Of a stretch of DNA of 42,592 nt, positions 26,677 through 36,227 are shown piece after piece. Within the stretch, counting starts at the first letter, position 1, and each line of letters opens with the position of its first letter. The translations under genes and the position numbers were made by a program. Below the pieces are notes generated by a model, which was not told where the DNA came from, did not search any database, and saw nothing but the letters and a program-made list of their open reading frames with translations. The stretch is from Jannaschia aquimarina (GTDB lineage Bacteria > Pseudomonadota > Alphaproteobacteria > Rhodobacterales > Rhodobacteraceae), in the NCBI RefSeq assembly GCF_000877395.1, contig NZ_JYFE01000003.1, positions 1-42,592 of the forward strand. Direction: 5' to 3'.

Positions 26677-27810
26677 ATGGCGCTGCCGGCACGACAGCAG
26701 GTGACCTATTGGGGCTTGGCCGCCGTCGTCTTCCTGATCCTGCTCTGGTATCTGGGCGAGGTCATGCTGCCCTTCATCGTGGGTGGGGCGATCGCCTATA
26801 TCCTCGATCCCCTGGCCGACCGGCTGGAGGCGCTGGGCCTGCCCCGTGTGGGCGCGACGGCCATCATCACGCTGGTGGGTCTTCTCGGACTGCTGTTGGC
26901 GGTCGGGATCATCATCCCGTCCCTGATACGCCAGGGCACCGCGTTGGCACAGGCCGCGCCCGGCCTGTTCGAGGCGCTGCGCGACTGGCTGACGATCCGT
27001 TTCCCGGACATCATGGAAGAGGAAGGTCTGCTCCGCCGCGGCCTGACGGATCTGGGCGAGATGGCGCGCGAACGGGGCGGCGTCCTCGCCCGTCAGCTTG
27101 TCGCGGGCGTCTTCGGCGTCGTAAACGCGCTCGTCTTCATCGTCGTTGTCCCGGTGGTGGCCTTCTACATGCTGCTCGACTGGGACCGGATGGTGGCCCG
27201 CATCGACGAATTGCTTCCGCGCGAACATGTCGGGACGATCCGCCGCCTGGCCTCGGAGATCGACCGCACGCTGGCCAGCTTCGTGCGGGGCCAACTGACC
27301 GTCTGCCTGATCCTCGGCACGTTCTATAGTGTCGGGCTGATGCTGGTTGGGCTGCAATTCGGGCTCGTGGTCGGCGCCATTGCGGGGCTGATCACCTTCA
27401 TTCCCTATGTCGGCGCGCTGGTCGGCGGGGGCCTCGCCATCGGCCTCGCCCTGTTCCAATTTTGGGGTGAATGGACTTCGATCGGGCTGGTCGCGGCCAT
27501 CTTCGCGGCCGGGCAGTTCCTCGAAGGCAACATCCTCACGCCCAAGCTGGTGGGCGAAAGCGTCGGCCTGCACCCGGTCTGGCTTCTCTTTGCGCTCTCG
27601 GCCTTCGGGACGATCTACGGCTTTGTCGGAATGCTGGTCGCCGTGCCGGTCGCGGCGGCGTTGGGCGTGCTGGCGCGGTTCCTCGTCTCGGAGTACAAGG
27701 CGAGCCGGCTCTATACGGGCGCCAACCCCGACGACGGACCGCCACCCCCGACGGTCGCCGATCCGGGCCCGGAAGAGCAGACCGAAGCACGGCACGACGC
27801 CGCGGAGTGA
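26677..27810 (+). CDS. AI-2E/PerM-family membrane transporter
   Basis: A 377-residue protein of the AI-2E (UPF0118/PerM) family. It has two N-terminal helices, a long amphipathic middle region, then a cluster of helices with the conserved V-G-L-Q-F-G-L-V-V-G-A-I-A-G and L-I-T-F-I-P-Y-V-G-A-L-V-G-G region and the E-G-N-I-L-T-P-K-L-V-G segment. GGAGGG lies 6 nt before the ATG at 26677. Transport of a signal or ion is the family's general role; the true substrate is unknown. It is placed just before hdaA, as in related alphaproteobacteria (from memory). The C-terminal tail is polar and proline-rich. Confidence 0.9.
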   Translation: MALPARQQVTYWGLAAVVFLILLWYLGEVMLPFIVGGAIAYILDPLADRLEALGLPRVGATAIITLVGLLGLLLAVGIIIPSLIRQGTALAQAAPGLFEALRDWLTIRFPDIMEEEGLLRRGLTDLGEMARERGGVLARQLVAGVFGVVNALVFIVVVPVVAFYMLLDWDRMVARIDELLPREHVGTIRRLASEIDRTLASFVRGQLTVCLILGTFYSVGLMLVGLQFGLVVGAIAGLITFIPYVGALVGGGLAIGLALFQFWGEWTSIGLVAAIFAAGQFLEGNILTPKLVGESVGLHPVWLLFALSAFGTIYGFVGMLVAVPVAAALGVLARFLVSEYKASRLYTGANPDDGPPPPTVADPGPEEQTEARHDAAE

Positions 27811-27814
27811 TCCG

Positions 27815-28465
27815 ATGCAGTTGAGCATTCCCCTCCCCGTTCGCGTCGCGACCGGGCGCGAGGACTTCATGGTTTCCACCTCCAACGCGGCTGCGGCCAC
27901 CGCCGTGGATGGCTGGCGGGACTGGCCGCAGGCGCGCCTCGCGCTCATCGGTCCCGAAGGATCGGGCAAGAGCCATCTGGTCCGCATCTGGGCTGCCGAG
28001 GCCGGTGCGGCCGTCTTGCCAGCCGCCAAGCTGCGCGCCGAGGATGCGCCCTCGCTTGCCGGCGGGCCGCTTTGCGTCGAAGACGCCGACCGGGGCGTGG
28101 ATGAAGAGGCCCTGTTCCACCTCTGGAACGCGACCGCGCAGGCCGGTCTGCCGCTGCTGCTGACGGGGCGCCGGCCGCCGTCCGAATGGAATGTGGCGCT
28201 GCCAGATCTCGCGTCGCGCCTCGCCTCGCTCGTGCCCGTCACGATCGAGGCACCCGACGACGCGCTCCTGTCGATGATCCTCGTCAAGCTCTTCGCCGAC
28301 CGGCAGCTTTCCGTCAGGCCGGCGCTCATCGGCTGGCTTCTCCGCCGGATCGAGCGCAGCCATGCCGCGGCCATCGCGACCGTCGAACGTCTGGACAGGG
28401 AGGCGCTGGCCCAGGGCGTCGCGCTCGATCTGGCGCTCGCCCGCTCGGTCCTCGGCCCGGACTGA
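27815..28465 (+). CDS. hdaA: DnaA inactivator HdaA (Hda homologue)
   Basis: A 216-residue AAA+-like protein related to the ATPase part of DnaA but lacking the DNA-binding domain IV. The Walker A loop G-P-E-G-S-G-K-S lies at residues 46-53 and the Walker B-like region L-C-V-E-D-A-D-R near 88. HdaA works with the sliding clamp to promote hydrolysis of DnaA-bound ATP and limit re-initiation. An N-terminal clamp-binding Q-L-S-I-P-L-P motif (residues 2-8) is visible, typical of Hda. It starts 4 nt after the transporter stop and is followed by ppk after 73 nt. Confidence 0.9.
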   Translation: MQLSIPLPVRVATGREDFMVSTSNAAAATAVDGWRDWPQARLALIGPEGSGKSHLVRIWAAEAGAAVLPAAKLRAEDAPSLAGGPLCVEDADRGVDEEALFHLWNATAQAGLPLLLTGRRPPSEWNVALPDLASRLASLVPVTIEAPDDALLSMILVKLFADRQLSVRPALIGWLLRRIERSHAAAIATVERLDREALAQGVALDLALARSVLGPD

Positions 28466-28538
28466 CGCCAACTGGACAAGTCGGGCTGGCATTTCTACTG
28501 TCACGCGACCCTCACAGATAGCCGACGGACGCTGCCCC

Positions 28539-30737
28539 ATGCCGGACACAGCCGCCCCCGTTCCGCCCGCCGCGGACTTCCTGCGCGCCCCGCATCCGGA
28601 GCCGGTGGCGCTGGACGACGCGCGCATCACCGGCCCCGGCCGGGTCTTCAACCGGGAGCTTTCGTGGCTGGCCTTCAACTGGCGCGTTCTCGAAGAGGCC
28701 GAGAACCCCCGCGTCCCACTGCTGGAGCGTCTGCGCTTCCTCTCGATCTCGGCGGCCAATCTGGATGAATTCTACACCGTCCGCGTCGCCGGCCTGCGCG
28801 AATTGGCCCGCGCGGGCAACACGACGCCCGCCGCGGACGGACGGACGCCTGCCGAACAGCTCATCCTCATCGACGAGAATGCGGGCCGCCTGCTGGAGCG
28901 TCAGCAGGACGTCTGGAAGGCGCTGCGCAAGCAGATGGAGGAAGAGGACATTTGTCTTCTGTCCTCTGCGGATATCGGCAAGGCCGAGCGGGAGGCGATG
29001 GCCGATCACTTTCTCCGGCAGGTCTTTCCCGTCCTTTCGCCCCTCGCCATCGACCCGGCGCACCCGTTTCCGTTCATCCCGAACGAAGGGTTCGCGTTGG
29101 CGGTGGAGCTTGAGCGTCGGACCGACAAGCGAACCTTGCGCGCCCTTCTGCCCGTCCCGAACCAGATCGACCGCTTCATTCGCCTGCCCGACAAAGGCGA
29201 CTGCATCCGCTTCCTGCCACTCGAGGAATTGCTTCTGATGCAGATCGAGCGGCTCTTCCCCGGCTACCGCCTCGTGGGACATCTCGCCTTCCGGGTCCTC
29301 CGCGACAGCGACCTGGAGGTCGAGGAGGAGGCCGAAGACCTGGTCCGCGAGTTCGAGACCGCGCTCAAGCGCCGCCGCCGCGGCGACATCGTGCGCATGA
29401 AGATGACCGCCGACGCGCCGACCGGACTACGCGACGAGATCCTCGACGAGATCGGCGTCGAGGATGGCGAGATCATCGAAGTGGACGGCCTGATCGGTCT
29501 GGCCAGCCTCAAGGAGCTTGTGGTCGACAGCCGCCCCGACCTGCTCTGGCCGAGCTTCAGCCCGCGCGTCCCCGAACGGGTGCAGGACCATGACGGCGAC
29601 ATGTTCGCGGCGATCCGCCAGAAGGACATGCTGCTGCATCACCCCTACGAGACCTTCGACATGGTCATCCGCTTCCTCGAACAGGCGGCGACCGACCCGG
29701 ACGTGGTGGCGATCAAGCAGACGCTCTACCGGACCTCGCGCAATTCGCCCATCGTCGCGGCCCTCTGCGAGGCGGCGGAGGCGGGCAAGCAGGTCACCGC
29801 TCTGGTCGAACTCAAGGCCCGGTTCGACGAGGCCGCAAATATCCGCCAGTCCCGCCGGCTGGAACGGGCGGGCGCCCACGTCGTCTACGGCTTCACCAAC
29901 TACAAGACCCACGCCAAGATCAGCACCGTGGTGCGCCGCGAGGGCGGCAAGCTGGTCACCTATTCCCATTTCGGCACCGGCAACTACCACCCGATCACGG
30001 CGCGCATCTATACCGATCTCAGCCTGTTTACCTGCAACCCGGCTCTGGGACGCGACGCGACCAAGGTGTTCAACTACATCTCGGGCTACGCCCCGCCGGA
30101 CGGGTTGGAGAACCTCTCGATTTCGCCGACCTCGCTGAAGGACACGCTGCTCGCCGGCATCGAGGCAGAGATCGCCCATGCGCAAGCCGGTCGCCCGGCG
30201 GCGATCTGGGCCAAGATGAACTCGCTGATCGAGCCGGACGTGATCGACGCGCTCTATTCCGCCTCGCGCGCCGGCGTTCCCATCGACCTCGTGATCCGGG
30301 GCATCTGCGGCGTGCGGCCCGGCGTGAAGGACCTGTCCGAAACGATCCGTGTCAAGTCGGTCGTCGGCCGCTTCCTGGAGCATTCGCGCATCGTCTGCTT
30401 CGGCAACGGCACCGGTCTGCCCGGCAAGAAGGCGCGGGTCTATATCAGCTCGGCCGATTGGATGGGCCGCAACCTGAACCGCCGGGTCGAGACGCTGGTC
30501 GAATGCGTGAACCCGACGGTGAAGGCACAGATCGTCGAGCAGATCATGGCGGCGAACCTGGCCGACGTGGCCCAGAGCTGGGTCTTGCAGCCAGAGGGCG
30601 AATGGCACCGCCCCGACCTGTCGGCGACCGAGACGCCGTTCAGTTGCCATCGGTTCTTCATGGAGAACCCGTCGCTTTCGGGGCGCGGCAGTGCGGGCGC
30701 GGCGGATGTTCCGGAACTGACCCATTCGCGGGGCTGA
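28539..30737 (+). CDS. ppk: Polyphosphate kinase 1
   Basis: Reversibly makes polyphosphate from ATP at the inner membrane. The 732-residue protein has the N-terminal [11 protein letters not shown] region, the S-A-A-N-L-D-E-F-Y motif and the two phospholipase-D-like C-terminal domains. The conserved Y-S-H-F-G-T-G-N-Y block has His477, the equivalent of the autophosphorylated histidine, and the second block is [11 protein letters not shown]. The ATG at 28539 was preferred over the long upstream frame. It follows hdaA. The usual partner ppx is separated from it by two unrelated genes here. Confidence 0.95.
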   Translation: MPDTAAPVPPAADFLRAPHPEPVALDDARITGPGRVFNRELSWLAFNWRVLEEAENPRVPLLERLRFLSISAANLDEFYTVRVAGLRELARAGNTTPAADGRTPAEQLILIDENAGRLLERQQDVWKALRKQMEEEDICLLSSADIGKAEREAMADHFLRQVFPVLSPLAIDPAHPFPFIPNEGFALAVELERRTDKRTLRALLPVPNQIDRFIRLPDKGDCIRFLPLEELLLMQIERLFPGYRLVGHLAFRVLRDSDLEVEEEAEDLVREFETALKRRRRGDIVRMKMTADAPTGLRDEILDEIGVEDGEIIEVDGLIGLASLKELVVDSRPDLLWPSFSPRVPERVQDHDGDMFAAIRQKDMLLHHPYETFDMVIRFLEQAATDPDVVAIKQTLYRTSRNSPIVAALCEAAEAGKQVTALVELKARFDEAANIRQSRRLERAGAHVVYGFTNYKTHAKISTVVRREGGKLVTYSHFGTGNYHPITARIYTDLSLFTCNPALGRDATKVFNYISGYAPPDGLENLSISPTSLKDTLLAGIEAEIAHAQAGRPAAIWAKMNSLIEPDVIDALYSASRAGVPIDLVIRGICGVRPGVKDLSETIRVKSVVGRFLEHSRIVCFGNGTGLPGKKARVYISSADWMGRNLNRRVETLVECVNPTVKAQIVEQIMAANLADVAQSWVLQPEGEWHRPDLSATETPFSCHRFFMENPSLSGRGSAGAADVPELTHSRG

Positions 30738-30904
30738 CCGCGCAGGCATTTGCAATCGCGGCCCTCGTCTGGTTCACTCGATCACGCAGCCTGAGGCCGA
30801 CATGACGTTGCGCGCCGCCACGCGGAGGGCTGACCCACTCACCCGACATTTCCAGATTGCGTGCGCCGTGGCCGGCACGTGATGTGCTTTCCATGAGGCA
30901 GCCC

Positions 30905-32557
30905 ATGCTGAACAAGACCGAACTCCATCCCGCCGCTATCGCCCATGCCCGAGAGGTCGCCGAGGGGACGCTGTCGCGACGCGAGTTCCTGACGCGGGCG
31001 ACGTCGCTCGGCGTGTCCGCGGCGGCGGCCTACGCCCTGATCGGCGTGCCGCGACCCGCCCGCGCCGACGCGCATCTGAGCGATGGTGGAACCGTCCGCA
31101 TCGAAAGCACGGTCAAGGCACTCCGCGATCCGCGGACCTATGACTGGCCGCAGATGTCGAACTTCTCGCGCGGGTGGCTCGAATATCTCGTGGAATACGA
31201 CCGTGACGGCTCGATCGGCCCGATGCTTCTGGAAGGGTGGTCCGTCAACGAGGACGCGACCGAGTACGTCCTCAACGTCCGGCCTGGGGTCACCTGGAAC
31301 GACGGGACGCCCTTCACGGCCGAGGATGTCGCCTACAACGTCGCCCGCTGGTGCGAGCGTGATGTCGAAGGCAACTCGATGGCCGGCCGGATGGCCTCGC
31401 TCATCGACGAGGAAACCGGCGTCGCGCGCGATGGGGCGATCGCGGTGACGGATGAGCGGACCGTGACGCTGTCGCTGGCCCGACCGGATATCACCCTCAT
31501 CGCCAGCTTCTCCGACTATCCGGCCGCGATCGTTCCCCAAGGCTTTTCCGGCGATCCGATGGAGAACCCCAAGGGCACCGGCCCGTATCTGCCCGAAAGC
31601 CTCGATGTGGGCGTGCGCGCCGTTCTCGTGCGGAACCCGGACCACCCATGGTGGGGCACGGAGGTCTTCGGTCCCGCCCGGATGGAGCGGATCGAGTTCG
31701 TGGATTTCGGGACGGATCAGGCGTCGGTCGTGGCCGCCGCGGATGCCGGCGAGGTGGACATGGTCTACGAGTCGCTGGGCGACTTCATCGAGGTGCTGGA
31801 CGGCATCGGCTGGGAGATCTCCGAAGCGATCACGGCCAACACGCTGGTGATCCGGACCAACCAGCAGGCCGAGATCGACGGCGTGACGCCCTATGCCGAT
31901 GCGCGGGTCCGCCGGGCCCTCGCCCTCGCCGTGGATAATTCCGTCCTTCTCGAACTCGGATATAGCGGGCGCGGCATCGTCGCGGAAAACCATCACGTCT
32001 CTCCGCTGCATCCCGAATATGCGGAACTTCCCGCCCCGGAACACGATCCGGAGGCGGCGCTTGCCCTGCTCGCCGAGGCGGGCTTCGAGGAGTACGAGCA
32101 CGAACTCGTCTCCATCGACGACGATTGGCGGCGTCCTACGGCGGATGCCGTCGCGGGCCAGCTTCGGGATGCGGGGATCGCCATTCGCCGCACCGTCCTG
32201 CCCGGATCGACCTTCTGGAACGACTGGTCCAAATATCCGTTCTCGACCACCGACTGGGCCCAGCGGCCGCTGGGCGTGCAGGTCCTCGCACTGGCCTACA
32301 GGTCCGGCGAGCCCTGGAACGAGACCGGCTTCTCGAACGCCGAATTCGACGAGACGCTGGCCCAGGCCCTCTCGATCGCCGATGCCGACGAACGGCGCGT
32401 CCTGATGGAGCGGCTGGAGCAGATCCTCCGCGACGAGGGCGTGATCATTCAGCCCTATTGGCGGTCGACCTACCGCCACCACGTGGCCGGTCTCGCCGGG
32501 TCGGAAATGCACCCGACCTTCGAGATCCATTCCTACAAGCTCGCCTGGGCAGCCTGA
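30905..32557 (+). CDS. ABC transporter substrate-binding protein, family 5, Tat-exported
   Basis: A 550-residue solute-binding protein of the peptide/nickel/opine group (SBP_bac_5). The N-terminus carries a twin-arginine signal, S-R-R-E-F-L-T at residues 24-30, followed by a hydrophobic stretch and A-R-A-D-A. Start ATG 30905 with GAGG 6 nt upstream is favoured; ATG 30893 is an alternative. The conserved G-V-T-W-N-D-G-T-P-F-T-A-E-D-V region is intact. No permease or ATPase genes are adjacent, so it is an orphan component here. It lies between ppk and an oppositely oriented RTX gene. Confidence 0.9.
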   Translation: MLNKTELHPAAIAHAREVAEGTLSRREFLTRATSLGVSAAAAYALIGVPRPARADAHLSDGGTVRIESTVKALRDPRTYDWPQMSNFSRGWLEYLVEYDRDGSIGPMLLEGWSVNEDATEYVLNVRPGVTWNDGTPFTAEDVAYNVARWCERDVEGNSMAGRMASLIDEETGVARDGAIAVTDERTVTLSLARPDITLIASFSDYPAAIVPQGFSGDPMENPKGTGPYLPESLDVGVRAVLVRNPDHPWWGTEVFGPARMERIEFVDFGTDQASVVAAADAGEVDMVYESLGDFIEVLDGIGWEISEAITANTLVIRTNQQAEIDGVTPYADARVRRALALAVDNSVLLELGYSGRGIVAENHHVSPLHPEYAELPAPEHDPEAALALLAEAGFEEYEHELVSIDDDWRRPTADAVAGQLRDAGIAIRRTVLPGSTFWNDWSKYPFSTTDWAQRPLGVQVLALAYRSGEPWNETGFSNAEFDETLAQALSIADADERRVLMERLEQILRDEGVIIQPYWRSTYRHHVAGLAGSEMHPTFEIHSYKLAWAA

Positions 32558-32575
32558 TCCGCGGCAGGCCCGACG

Positions 32576-32601
32576 AAAACGGGCGCCCAAGGGGGCGCCC
32601 G
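32576..32601 (-). terminator. Intrinsic terminator for the RTX gene
   Basis: A 9-bp perfect stem (CGGGCGCCC / GGGCGCCCG) with an AAGG loop follows the minus-strand gene ending at 32628. On that strand the stem is followed by TTTT, so it acts as a rho-independent terminator for the RTX gene. As a hairpin it may also end the plus-strand substrate-binding gene, which stops at 32557. Confidence 0.8.
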
Positions 32602-32627
32602 CAATCCGCGTCGTCGGTCGAGAGACC

Positions 32628-33224
32628 TCAGAACGGCGAGTCGTCGAACACGATCGCGGACTCGACTTCCTGCGCCGTCGTGTTCTCGACGATCGCGATA
32701 TTGTAGGCGTCCTCGCCGCCTTCGCCGTCCACGTCGACCGAGATCACGACGTCGCCGCCGACTTGGGTCACGATCACGTCGATCTCGCCGAACTTGGCCA
32801 AGGCGATGCTGTCGCCTTCCTCGAAGTCGATGATCGTGTCGATGGCGCTGCCGGCCTCGGCGTCGTCATCGGCGAACCCGGCCGTGCGCGCGAAGAACAC
32901 GAAGACGTCGTCATCGGCGCCGCCTTCGAGGATATCGGTGCCAAAGCCGCCCTCGACCGTGTCGAAGCCGGTGCCACCGCGAACGAGGTCGTCGCCACGG
33001 CCGCCCAGCACGACGTCCCGGCCGGCCTGACCGAAGACGATGTCATTACCTTCGTTGCCCAGCAGGAAGTCGCGCCCGCGACCGCCATCGATGAAGTCGT
33101 CGCCGTCATTGCCCGCGATGGTGTCGTCCCGTCCACCGCCCAGCAGCCGGTCGTCGCCCGACGTTCCGCTGATCGTGGAGGCGTCGTTCGTGGGGCCGAC
33201 ATTGTTTCCCTGGATGATGCTCAT
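32628..33224 (-). CDS. Small RTX (hemolysin-type) calcium-binding protein
   Basis: A 198-residue protein with about eight glycine/aspartate-rich RTX nonapeptides at roughly residues 18-105 (for example G-N-D-G-D-D-F-I-D, G-G-R-G-D-D-L-V-R). These would form a calcium-bound beta-roll. A C-terminal beta-rich tail without repeats follows. Proteins of this kind leave the cell through type I secretion, using a C-terminal signal that is not cleaved; no exporter genes are in view. There is no N-terminal signal peptide. The ATG at 33224 has GGAAGG about 10 nt upstream. The function is unknown. Its small size suggests a matrix or surface component rather than a toxin. Confidence 0.85.
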   Translation of the reverse strand: MSIIQGNNVGPTNDASTISGTSGDDRLLGGGRDDTIAGNDGDDFIDGGRGRDFLLGNEGNDIVFGQAGRDVVLGGRGDDLVRGGTGFDTVEGGFGTDILEGGADDDVFVFFARTAGFADDDAEAGSAIDTIIDFEEGDSIALAKFGEIDVIVTQVGGDVVISVDVDGEGGEDAYNIAIVENTTAQEVESAIVFDDSPF

Positions 33225-33552
33225 CAAAAACCGTCCTTCCGGGCGAAGCGCCCTGTTTCGTGGGTACTGGTGAACCCGTCCCGCACGGGCAGGCGGAGAT
33301 TTGCCAATCTTCCCCCGGCGCGACAAGCGGATTGGTGCCGATTTGGCGAAAATTTCTGAAAATTTAATCTGATGTTCACGTTCCGCTCGGGAACGCGCCG
33401 GAATGCGAAGGGCGACCGCGGCCGATCCGCCGGTTCCGGCGGCTCCACGGCGGACGCGATCCGGCGACGTCGTTTCCGGCCGGGCCACGTCGTCCGCGTT
33501 GACCTGTGCCGCGCGGCCATGCCAGTCGTCGCATCGAGCGGCGGGGGGACGC
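33225..33552. other. 328-nt divergent intergenic region
   Basis: Separates the RTX gene (minus) from ppx (plus). It holds an A/T-rich block at 33349-33372 with AAATTT repeats that could contain the promoters, and a short hairpin CCCGT-CCCGC-ACGGG at 33275-33289 in the RTX leader. I see no gene in it. Confidence 0.4.
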
Positions 33553-35103
33553 ATGAAGGATGACACCGAGGATCTGGCTGGCTACGGCCCGTTCGGCGCA
33601 CCGCTCTTCGACGGCCCAGAGGCGCGCTCGCTGCGTCGGGTCGGGGTGATCGACGTGGGGTCGAACTCCGTCCGGCTGGTCATCTTCGACGGCGCGGCCC
33701 GCTCGCCGGCCTATTTCTTCAACGAGAAGATCCTCTGCGGCCTCGGCGCGGGGCTGGGCGAAACCGGCCTCCTCAACCCTGAGGGCCGGGAGCGGGCGCT
33801 GGCCGCGTTGCGGCGCTTCGCGATCCTTGCTCGGGGGTTCGAGGTGAATTCGCTGACGGCCGCCGCCACCGCCGCCATCCGCGAGGCCAGTGACGGCCCG
33901 GCCTTCGCTGCCGAGGTCGAGGCGACGACCGGCCTCAGGCTGTGGGTCGTCGACGGCGCGGAAGAGGCGCGCCTGTCGGGGCAGGGCGTCCTGCTGGGAT
34001 GGCCCGAGGCCGAGGGGGTGATGTGCGATATCGGCGGCTCGTCGATGGAACTGGCGCATCTGTCGGGGGGCCATGTCGGCAACGCTGTCTCGGGCAAGCT
34101 GGGGCCGCTCAAGCTGCAGGACCTGAAGTCGCGCGCCAAGCGCAAGGCCGCCATCGACGAGGGGCTGGCCGCCATGACGGCCAAGCTGGGCCGCGACCGG
34201 ACCGACCATCTCTACCTCGTCGGCGGCTCCTGGCGGGCCATCGCCCGCATCGACATGGAGCGGCGGGGATATCCCCTCCAGGTCCTGCACGAATATACCA
34301 TGACGCCCAAGGATCTGCGCGCGACCCTCGACTTCATCGACGGGGCCGACATGTCGGATCTGGGCAAGCGCACGCGCACGTCCTCGGCCCGGATGTCGCT
34401 GGTCCCCGTGGCGGCCGAGGTTCTGGGCCGCGTCCTGCGGACGTTGCGCCCCAAGGATATCGCCGTCTCCTCCTACGGGATCCGGGAGGGTCTGCTCTAC
34501 GAGCGGATGCCCGACGTCCTGCGTGCCCGCGACCCCCTGATCGAAAGCTGCCGCTTCGCCGAGGCCAAGGATGCCCGCGTGCCCGGCTTCGGGCGGGTTC
34601 TCTACCACTTCGTCAAACCGCTCTTCTCGCGGGCCTCCGACCGCCGCCGGCGCCTGATCCGGGCCTGCTGCCTGCTGCACGACGTCAGTTGGCGCGCCCA
34701 TCCCGACTACCGGGCCGAAGTCTGTTTCGACAACGCGACGCGGGCCAATCTCGGCGGCCTGACCCATTCCGAACGGGTCTTCCTCGGGCTGGCCCTGCTC
34801 CATCGCTACCGCAACCGGCGCGAGGGGACGTCCTTCGAGACGCTCGCCGACCTCATGACCGAAGAGGACATCCTCCAGGCAGAGATCGTCGGCAAGGCCA
34901 TGCGCTTCGGGGCGATGTTCGCGGCCCAGGATCCCGCGCTCATGGGGACGCTCAAGCTCTATCCCAAAAAGCAGGAACTGGAACTGATCCTGCCGTCGGG
35001 CGACGGCGAGGCCCTGTTCGGGGAAGTGGCCGAAGCGCGGTTCCGGTCCCTCGCCTCCTCGCTGGGCGCCGAAGGCCGGGTGCGCACCCAGCGCGCCTCA
35101 TGA
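33553..35103 (+). CDS. ppx: Exopolyphosphatase (Ppx/GppA family)
   Basis: Removes terminal phosphate from polyphosphate, opposing ppk. It is 516 residues long. The ASKHA fold shows V-I-D-V-G-S-N-S-V-R-L-V-I-F-D near residues 32-46 and the second phosphate loop C-D-I-G-G-S-S-M-E-L near 158. The start at 33553 is preceded by a GGGGGGA site. The C-terminal HD-like helical domain is present, with L-L-H-D-V-S. Its stop overlaps the arfB ATG. Guanosine pentaphosphatase activity is possible in this family. Confidence 0.92.
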   Translation: MKDDTEDLAGYGPFGAPLFDGPEARSLRRVGVIDVGSNSVRLVIFDGAARSPAYFFNEKILCGLGAGLGETGLLNPEGRERALAALRRFAILARGFEVNSLTAAATAAIREASDGPAFAAEVEATTGLRLWVVDGAEEARLSGQGVLLGWPEAEGVMCDIGGSSMELAHLSGGHVGNAVSGKLGPLKLQDLKSRAKRKAAIDEGLAAMTAKLGRDRTDHLYLVGGSWRAIARIDMERRGYPLQVLHEYTMTPKDLRATLDFIDGADMSDLGKRTRTSSARMSLVPVAAEVLGRVLRTLRPKDIAVSSYGIREGLLYERMPDVLRARDPLIESCRFAEAKDARVPGFGRVLYHFVKPLFSRASDRRRRLIRACCLLHDVSWRAHPDYRAEVCFDNATRANLGGLTHSERVFLGLALLHRYRNRREGTSFETLADLMTEEDILQAEIVGKAMRFGAMFAAQDPALMGTLKLYPKKQELELILPSGDGEALFGEVAEARFRSLASSLGAEGRVRTQRAS

Positions 35104-35516
35104 GCCTGCGTGCCGGCGCGCTCGAAATCGAGGACTGGGAGCTGACGGAGCAGTTCGTCCGCGCCTCAGGCCCCGGCGGGCAGAACGTCAACAAGGTCAA
35201 TTCCGCCGTCGAATTGCGGTTTGAGGCCGACCGGTCCCCGAACCTGCCCGGTCCGGTGAAGTCCCGTCTGCGCCGGCTGGCCGGACGGCGCTGGACGCAG
35301 GATGGGGCCGTGGTGATCTTTGCCCAAGAGGCCCGCAGTCAGGCCCAGAACCGCGAAATCGCGCGCGACCGTCTGGTCCAGTTACTGGTGAAGGCGCAGG
35401 AAAAGCCAAAGCGGCGCGTTCCGATCAAACCGACGCGGGGCAGCATCCGGCGGCGGCTCGCCGCCAAGAAGCGCCGGGCCGAGGTCAAGGCGCTCCGCGG
35501 GCCTGTGGACGAATGA
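35100..35516 (+). CDS. arfB: Alternative ribosome-rescue factor / peptidyl-tRNA hydrolase ArfB
   Basis: A 138-residue class I release-factor-like protein that frees stalled ribosomes. The G-G-Q motif at residues 26-28 lies in S-G-P-G-G-Q-N-V-N-K. The C-terminal tail from about residue 105 is strongly basic and would enter the empty mRNA channel. The codon-recognition domain of full release factors is absent. The start overlaps the ppx stop by 4 nt. Its 3' end overlaps the convergent fasciclin gene by 32 nt. Confidence 0.92.
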   Translation: MSLRAGALEIEDWELTEQFVRASGPGGQNVNKVNSAVELRFEADRSPNLPGPVKSRLRRLAGRRWTQDGAVVIFAQEARSQAQNREIARDRLVQLLVKAQEKPKRRVPIKPTRGSIRRRLAAKKRRAEVKALRGPVDE

Positions 35517-36030
35517 CCCATTCGCGGGACTCGCAATCGAGCAGCCCGCCCGGGACCAGGACCTTGTCGATCACGTGGATCACGCCGTTATCGGCTTGAA
35601 CATCCGCCTCGACTACGCGCGCCTCCTGCTGCGTGGAATCCGCCAGCCGGACCCCGTCGCGATCGTTCGTCACGCAGAGACGCGCGCTTTCCAGCATCGT
35701 GCGCACGCGAATCGTTCCGCCCGGCAGGTCCGTCGATCGCAGGGCCCTGTCGTCGACATGGTAGAGCACGATGCGGTTCAGACTGTCCCCATTCGCGGGA
35801 TCGAGCAGCGCCTCGACCGATCCCGCGGGCAGGTCCGCAAAGGCGTCGTCGGTGGGGGCGTACAAGGTGAACGGTCCGGGCCCGGCCAGCATGTCCGCCA
35901 GATCCGCCGCCTCGATCGCGGTGACCAGCGTGCCGAGGCGGGCATACGCTCGCGCGACCTCGATGACCGACGAGGCGCCGGCCGGCGCCGCCGCGATCAC
36001 GGCGAACGCCGCTGCCTTGAGATGGGTCAT
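35485..36030 (-). CDS. Secreted fasciclin-domain protein
   Basis: A 181-residue product: a Sec signal peptide at residues 1-20, then one FAS1 domain with the H1 motif F-T-L-Y-A-P-T-D-D-A-F and H2-like N-G-V-I-H-V-I-D-K-V-L. The pattern Y-H-V is present in between. FAS1 proteins mediate adhesion at the cell surface. GGAGGA precedes the start. The coding end overlaps arfB's last 32 nt on the other strand. It is divergent from proS. Confidence 0.88.
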   Translation of the reverse strand: MTHLKAAAFAVIAAAPAGASSVIEVARAYARLGTLVTAIEAADLADMLAGPGPFTLYAPTDDAFADLPAGSVEALLDPANGDSLNRIVLYHVDDRALRSTDLPGGTIRVRTMLESARLCVTNDRDGVRLADSTQQEARVVEADVQADNGVIHVIDKVLVPGGLLDCESREWVIRPQARGAP

Positions 36031-36227
36031 CGTGGTCCTCCGCTCGATCCGTTCGATGAGGTTGCGGGACGGCGAGGCCGACCGGGAACGGGTGCTGTAG
36101 TCGTCTTCAACGCCAAGCGCACCGGTCCGGATGCCCGGATAACGCCGACGTGATCGGCCGGGCGAACTTGCCCCTGCCCGCCGCGATTGCTACCGCGCAG
36201 GCACCTCGATCCGCCCGGAGCCCCGCG

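Noticed and set aside
26494-28479. 661-codon open frame on the minus strand
   Set aside because: Shadow of the AI-2E-type transporter and hdaA; no family motifs.
32850-33150. Direct-repeat-like DNA that might suggest a CRISPR or satellite
   Set aside because: The periodicity is 27 nt and in frame, encoding RTX nonapeptides; there are no spacers.
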